Assembly: GCA_017509065.1 (NCBI GenBank)
Contig: JAFWQM010000022.1
Span: 1-64,000 of the forward strand
Length of the DNA: 64,000 nucleotides
Origin: Clostridia bacterium
GTDB taxonomy: Bacteria; Bacillota_A; Clostridia; Christensenellales; Aristaeellaceae
Reading direction: 5' to 3'
Position 1 is the stretch's first letter. Each line of letters starts with the position of its first letter. Below are positions 60,864-64,000 of this stretch, piece by piece. The notes beneath the pieces are model-generated. The model did not search any database. It worked only from the letters and a program-made list of their open reading frames with translations, and was not told the origin of the DNA. A program made the translations under genes and the position numbers.

Positions 60864-61760
60864 ATGGGTTTCTTTCAACGCCTCAAGGACGGTCTGTTCA
60901 AGACCCGCACCGGCCTGACCGACAAGGTGGACGAGCTGGTCAAGAACACCCGGGTGATCGATGATGATTTTTATGACGAGCTGACGGATATTCTGATTCT
61001 GGCCGACGTGGGCGTGGCCGCCACCACGGACATCATGGACAAGCTGCGCCAGCGGGTGGACGAGCAGAAGGTCAAGGACGCGGACCAGGCCAAGGAAATC
61101 TTTAAGCAGATTCTGGTGGAGGAAATGAACATCCCCCGGCCCAATCTGCGCTGGCCCATGGTGATGTTCGTGGTGGGCGTGAACGGTGTGGGCAAGACCA
61201 CCACCATCGGAAAGCTTGCCCTGCGCTTCCAGGAAATCGGGCGCAGCGTGATGCTGGCCGCCGCCGATACCTTCCGCGCTGCCGCCGACGAGCAGTTGGC
61301 GATTTGGGCGGACCGGGCCAAGGTGCCCATCATCCGCGGCCAGGAGGGCGGCGACCCTGCCTCCGTGGTCTATGACGCCGTGCAGAGCGCCAAGGCCCGG
61401 AAGACCGACCTGCTCATCGTGGACACCGCGGGCCGCCTCCACAACAAAAAGAACCTGATGGACGAGCTTTCCAAAATGCGCCGCATCATCGACCGGGAGT
61501 ATCCCGAGGCCGAAATGCGCTGTATGCTCGTACTGGACGCCACCACCGGCCAGAACGGCATCCAGCAGGCCAAGCAGTTCAAGGAAGCCGCCGAGATCAA
61601 CGGCATCGTATTAACGAAGTTAGACGGCACCGCCAAGGGCGGCGTGGCCATCGCTATCCGCAAAGAGCTGAATATCCCCGTGTGGTATATCGGCGTAGGC
61701 GAGGGTATTGACGATTTGCAGGCCTTTGACGCCAAGGAGTTTGTGAACGCGCTGTTCTGA
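60864..61760 (+). CDS. ftsY: Signal recognition particle receptor FtsY
   Basis: 298 residues after AAAGGAGG. N-terminal helical N domain without the long acidic A domain, then the GTPase: VVGVNGVGKTTTIGKLA (G1), DTAGRLHNKKNLM (G3), TKLDGTAKGG (G4/G5). It receives ribosome-SRP complexes at the membrane for co-translational insertion. Follows smc, as in many Firmicutes. Confidence 0.96.
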   Translation: MGFFQRLKDGLFKTRTGLTDKVDELVKNTRVIDDDFYDELTDILILADVGVAATTDIMDKLRQRVDEQKVKDADQAKEIFKQILVEEMNIPRPNLRWPMVMFVVGVNGVGKTTTIGKLALRFQEIGRSVMLAAADTFRAAADEQLAIWADRAKVPIIRGQEGGDPASVVYDAVQSAKARKTDLLIVDTAGRLHNKKNLMDELSKMRRIIDREYPEAEMRCMLVLDATTGQNGIQQAKQFKEAAEINGIVLTKLDGTAKGGVAIAIRKELNIPVWYIGVGEGIDDLQAFDAKEFVNALF

Positions 61761-61770
61761 TGGGGACGGT

Positions 61771-61962
61771 GGGGGAACCGCTTTTGCGTCAAAAGCGGTT
61801 CCCCCACACCCCTTCCGAAAACCGGCTGTGGATTCATCTTGCATGGGCTATCCTGCTTGATTCCCACTGATTATTCAAGCCAAAGAAGCCACCCCTATAG
61901 CTTTCTCGGAAAGGGGTCTGGGGGAAACCGCTCTTTGGCTCCAAAGAGCGGTTTCCCCCAGA
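61771..61962. repeat. REP-like pair R8/R9, tail to tail
   Basis: R8: GTGGGGGAACCGCTTTTG palindrome and tail ACCCCTTCCGAAAACC. R9: inverted tail GCTTTCTCGGAAAGGGGT and palindrome CTGGGGGAAACCGCTCTTTGG (61,918-61,962). Same symmetric design as R6/R7. Confidence 0.85.
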
Positions 61963-61989
61963 AAACTCCTTATCTGAGGTGAACCTTTC

Positions 61990-62475
61990 ATGCGCTTCCT
62001 CCGGCTGTTTTCCCGCAAGCCCACCTTTTCCGACGACGCGCTGGACCTGGTCTTATCCAACGAAGACGTGTCCGACCCGGAATACGGCATTGACGACGGC
62101 TACACCTTCAACATTTTCCGTCACAAAACGCGGGACTATGTGGGCTATGTGAGCCTGCGCCTGGGCGAAAGCCCCGGCCTCTACTACCTGGGCCACATCG
62201 GCTACCGCATCGAGGAAAAGCACCGAGGCCACGGCTACGCGGCAAGGGCTTGCTTCCTGATGCTGCCGCTCTTGCAAAGGCTGCGCCTTAATTCCGTGGT
62301 CATTACCAACAACGTGGAAAACACCGCCTCCCGCAAGACCTGCGAACGCCTGGGCTGTACGCTGGAACGCATCGCCGACGTGCCCAGGGAATACCGCACC
62401 CTCTGCGCCGGGGCGACGCAAAAATGCCGCTACATCTGGCGTATGGACGGGGCGGAAAGAGCATACAATAAATAA
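61990..62475 (+). CDS. GNAT-family N-acetyltransferase
   Basis: 161 residues. The acetyl-CoA pyrophosphate-binding loop is RIEEKHRGHGYAARAC (RxxGxA pattern), preceded by a YVGYVSLRLG strand and followed by VITNNVENTASRKTCERLGC. Substrate unknown; RimJ/RimL-like protein or small-molecule acetylation are possible. Flanked on both sides by REP-like elements. Confidence 0.85.
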   Translation: MRFLRLFSRKPTFSDDALDLVLSNEDVSDPEYGIDDGYTFNIFRHKTRDYVGYVSLRLGESPGLYYLGHIGYRIEEKHRGHGYAARACFLMLPLLQRLRLNSVVITNNVENTASRKTCERLGCTLERIADVPREYRTLCAGATQKCRYIWRMDGAERAYNK

Positions 62476-62493
62476 CCGAAGAGACGGAGTTTT

Positions 62494-62562
62494 CTGGGGG
62501 AAACCGCTCTTTGGAGGCCAAAGAGCGGTTTCCCCCAGACCCCCTTCCGAGAAAGCCATAAA
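62494..62562 (+). repeat. REP-like palindrome R10 with tail
   Basis: CTGGGGGAAACCGCTCTTTGG / complement followed by ACCCCCTTCCGAGAAAGCCATAA. Confidence 0.85.
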
Positions 62563-62625
62563 AGGGTATTTATTTGAAGATTCCTTTTCTTTTCCCAAAT
62601 ATATTACTTTGAAAGGAGAAGTCCC

Positions 62626-63411
62626 ATGGAACTGACCGCGAAGGGCGTGCGCGTCCATTACGAGCAGATGGGGACAGCCGGGAAAAACGTGCTGCTGCTC
62701 CACGGCTGGGGCTGCTCCGTCCAGCATTTCCAGCCCATCGCCCAGGACTTGGCGAAGGACTACCGGGTGACGGTGATCGACTTTCCCGCCCACGGCGCGT
62801 CGGGACGGCCCCCGGAACCCTGGGGCGTGCCGGAGTTCGCGGCTTGTACAAAGGATTTGATGGAACAGTTAGGCATCGCCCCCTGCGACATCATCGCCCA
62901 TTCCTTCGGCGGGCGGGTGGCGCTGTGGCTGGCGGCGAACGAACCGCATCTGGTCAGCCGCCTGGTGCTCACCGGCGGCGCGGGCCTCAAAAAACCCCAG
63001 ACTGAGGAACAGAAAAAGCGCAGCGAGGAATACAAAAAGAAGAAGGAAACCCTGCTGGGATTGACCCGGCTGCCCCTGGTGGGCGGCATGGCCCAGAAGA
63101 GCCTGAAAGCCTTGCAGGAAAAGTACGGCTCCCCGGACTACAACGCCCTGGACGACGAAATGAAAAAGACCTTCGTGAAGGTGGTCAACCAGGACTTGAC
63201 CCCCCTGCTGCCGAGCGTCCAGGCGTCCACTTTATTGATCTGGGGCGAGAACGACACCGAGACCCCCCTCTGGATGGCTCAGAAAATGGAGCAGGAAATC
63301 AAGGACGCGGGCCTGGTGATCTTTGAAGGGGACGATCATTTTGCTTATCTGCACCAGTGGCAGAGGTTCGTGACCGTTGTCAGAGTGTTCTTAAGCTCAT
63401 CAACGGAATAA
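62626..63411 (+). CDS. Alpha/beta-hydrolase (serine hydrolase)
   Basis: 261 residues after AAAGGAGA. LLLHGWGCSVQHF oxyanion region, nucleophile serine in IIAHSFGGRVAL (~95), acid in LLIWGENDTETPL and histidine in GDDHFAYLHQW. Cap region with a Lys-rich helix (EEQKKRSEEYKKKKETLLG). Substrate unknown; esterase or C-C hydrolase types are possible. Confidence 0.88.
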   Translation: MELTAKGVRVHYEQMGTAGKNVLLLHGWGCSVQHFQPIAQDLAKDYRVTVIDFPAHGASGRPPEPWGVPEFAACTKDLMEQLGIAPCDIIAHSFGGRVALWLAANEPHLVSRLVLTGGAGLKKPQTEEQKKRSEEYKKKKETLLGLTRLPLVGGMAQKSLKALQEKYGSPDYNALDDEMKKTFVKVVNQDLTPLLPSVQASTLLIWGENDTETPLWMAQKMEQEIKDAGLVIFEGDDHFAYLHQWQRFVTVVRVFLSSSTE

Positions 63412-63437
63412 TTCTTGCTATAATAGCGCCCTTAAGA

Positions 63438-63701
63438 AAAATGCCTGCCAGAAGCCTTCCCCTCGCAGGGGAAGGTGGCCTGCGCGGAACCAAGTTGGAA
63501 AGCGTCATCATGTTCATTCGCGCAGGCCGGATGAGGTGTACCCCCTTACTTGGATTCTCAAAAGCAGCTTTGTATGTGTCCAACATGAGGATGCACCTCA
63601 TCAGTCAGGCGCGAATTTTCTTCCGGACGTTTGCCAAATTGGTTCCGCGCCTGACAGCTTCCCCTGCCAGGGGAAGCCTTTTGGCTGGTTCCCTCATTCC
63701 T
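63438..63701. repeat. MITE-like palindromic element G
   Basis: About 265 bp, no gene. Each end has a CTTCCCC-GC/CC-GGGGAAG hairpin (63,451-63,475; 63,658-63,681) and just inside them GGCCTGCGCGGAACCAA and the inverted TTGGTTCCGCGCCTGACA. The interior has further inverted GATGAGGTG / CACCTCATC segments. One end matches the hairpin at 1135-1165. Confidence 0.75.
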
Positions 63702-63762
63702 TGAAATAAATGAGTTTTGTTTGGTAATTATCGTTAATGCGTTTAATATAGGGGAGAAACCT

Positions 63763-64000
63763 ATGCAAAACATTTGGCTGGTGCTGCTGTCAATCAGTGA
63801 AGCCGTCGCCATGGTGCTGGCGGCGCGGTTGCTGCTGCATTATTTCCAGTTGGAAAGCTACCAATTCCGGGGATATTTCAAAACCATCCTGCGGCAATGG
63901 AAAAGAGCTTTCGCTTTTGGGCTCATTCTGACGCTTGTGTATTTTGTTTTTATTTATTTAATAGGGTTATTGGCTGTATTCGTTTCTATTGGGGTGAACC
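63763..64000 (+). CDS. Partial membrane protein, possibly the N-terminus of a MurF-type ligase
   Basis: ATG 63763 after GGGGAGA; open to the window end. Two hydrophobic stretches (IWLVLLSISEAVAMVLAARL and FGLILTLVYFVFIYLIGLLA) flank LHYFQLESYQFRGYFKTILR. Membrane-anchored MurF-like peptidoglycan ligases of Clostridia begin with a similar Q-x-E-S-Y-Q segment, but the catalytic part lies outside the window. Confidence 0.4.
   Translation, partial: MQNIWLVLLSISEAVAMVLAARLLLHYFQLESYQFRGYFKTILRQWKRAFAFGLILTLVYFVFIYLIGLLAVFVSIGVN

Noticed and set aside
1..64000. tRNA or rRNA genes
   Set aside because: I looked for TTCGANTCC-type T loops with acceptor stems and found none convincing.

Overview
This window looks like a chromosomal segment of an uncultured, moderately GC-rich Bacillota (Clostridia-type) bacterium. 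The evidence is the housekeeping gene order (plsX-acpP-rnc-smc-ftsY; pth-mfd; rpsT; ileS; pgsA; recO; dnaK-dnaJ), strong AGGAGG-type ribosome binding sites and TTGACA/TATAAT promoters. The first ~540 bases are an exception: a glycosyltransferase fragment resembling Bacteroidota enzymes is joined directly to the C-terminal third of dnaK, most likely an assembly chimera.

Layout. 0.5-3.8 kb: dnaK 3' end, two tandem secreted paralogs, dnaJ. 3.8-8.6 kb: a GtrII-like membrane protein, an esterase, cysK with an operator-like dyad and a leader ORF ending in Cys, and an MBL-fold hydrolase. 8.6-12.9 kb: a xylan/arabinan-type locus with two GH43 modules separated by a one-base slip in a C6 run, plus a divergent AraC regulator. 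13-22.6 kb: a UxaB C-terminal relic, trmL, two family-4-like uracil-DNA glycosylases, a P-loop kinase, a YdcF protein, RadC, an ABC-2 exporter, recO and pgsA. 22.9-32.5 kb: a phage-derived cassette (appendage protein, endolysin, holin, scaffold, N4-gp56-type capsid, connector, tail and ejection proteins) without terminase, portal, integrase or replication genes. 32.6-38.5 kb: a cluster of secreted proteins sharing a VDxLxxNW module, interrupted by metY, with one decayed copy. 38.8-43 kb: a phage tailspike-like protein and two unknown genes. 43.3-52.3 kb: mfd, pth, an Rpn-type nuclease, rpsT and ileS. 52.4-54.8 kb: a gene-poor minus-strand unit that appears to encode a very large structured RNA (~1.47 kb) followed by a small zinc-ribbon protein with an L7/L12-like segment. 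55-61.8 kb: plsX-acpP-rnc (frameshifted)-smc-ftsY. 62-64 kb: acetyltransferase, hydrolase, and a partial membrane protein.

The most striking signal is the RNA-like region at 53.3-54.8 kb on the minus strand. It has two domains of about 650 nt closed by long perfect helices (24 bp and 15 bp), an 18-bp internal helix, a 12-bp helix that would cross the 15-bp one, and many GNRA-capped hairpins. A promoter lies upstream and a terminator after the small protein gene.

The second theme is an abundance of structured intergenic repeats: about ten REP-like palindromes, sometimes in tail-to-tail pairs; inverted arrays of heptamer-period repeats in several unrelated sequence families; two nested composites sharing the same inner palindrome; and a MITE-like element with CTTCCCC hairpin ends. 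Some are read into protein C-termini (AraC regulator, Mfd). Two homopolymer frameshifts and the chimeric left end are a caution that a few anomalies may come from sequencing or assembly.
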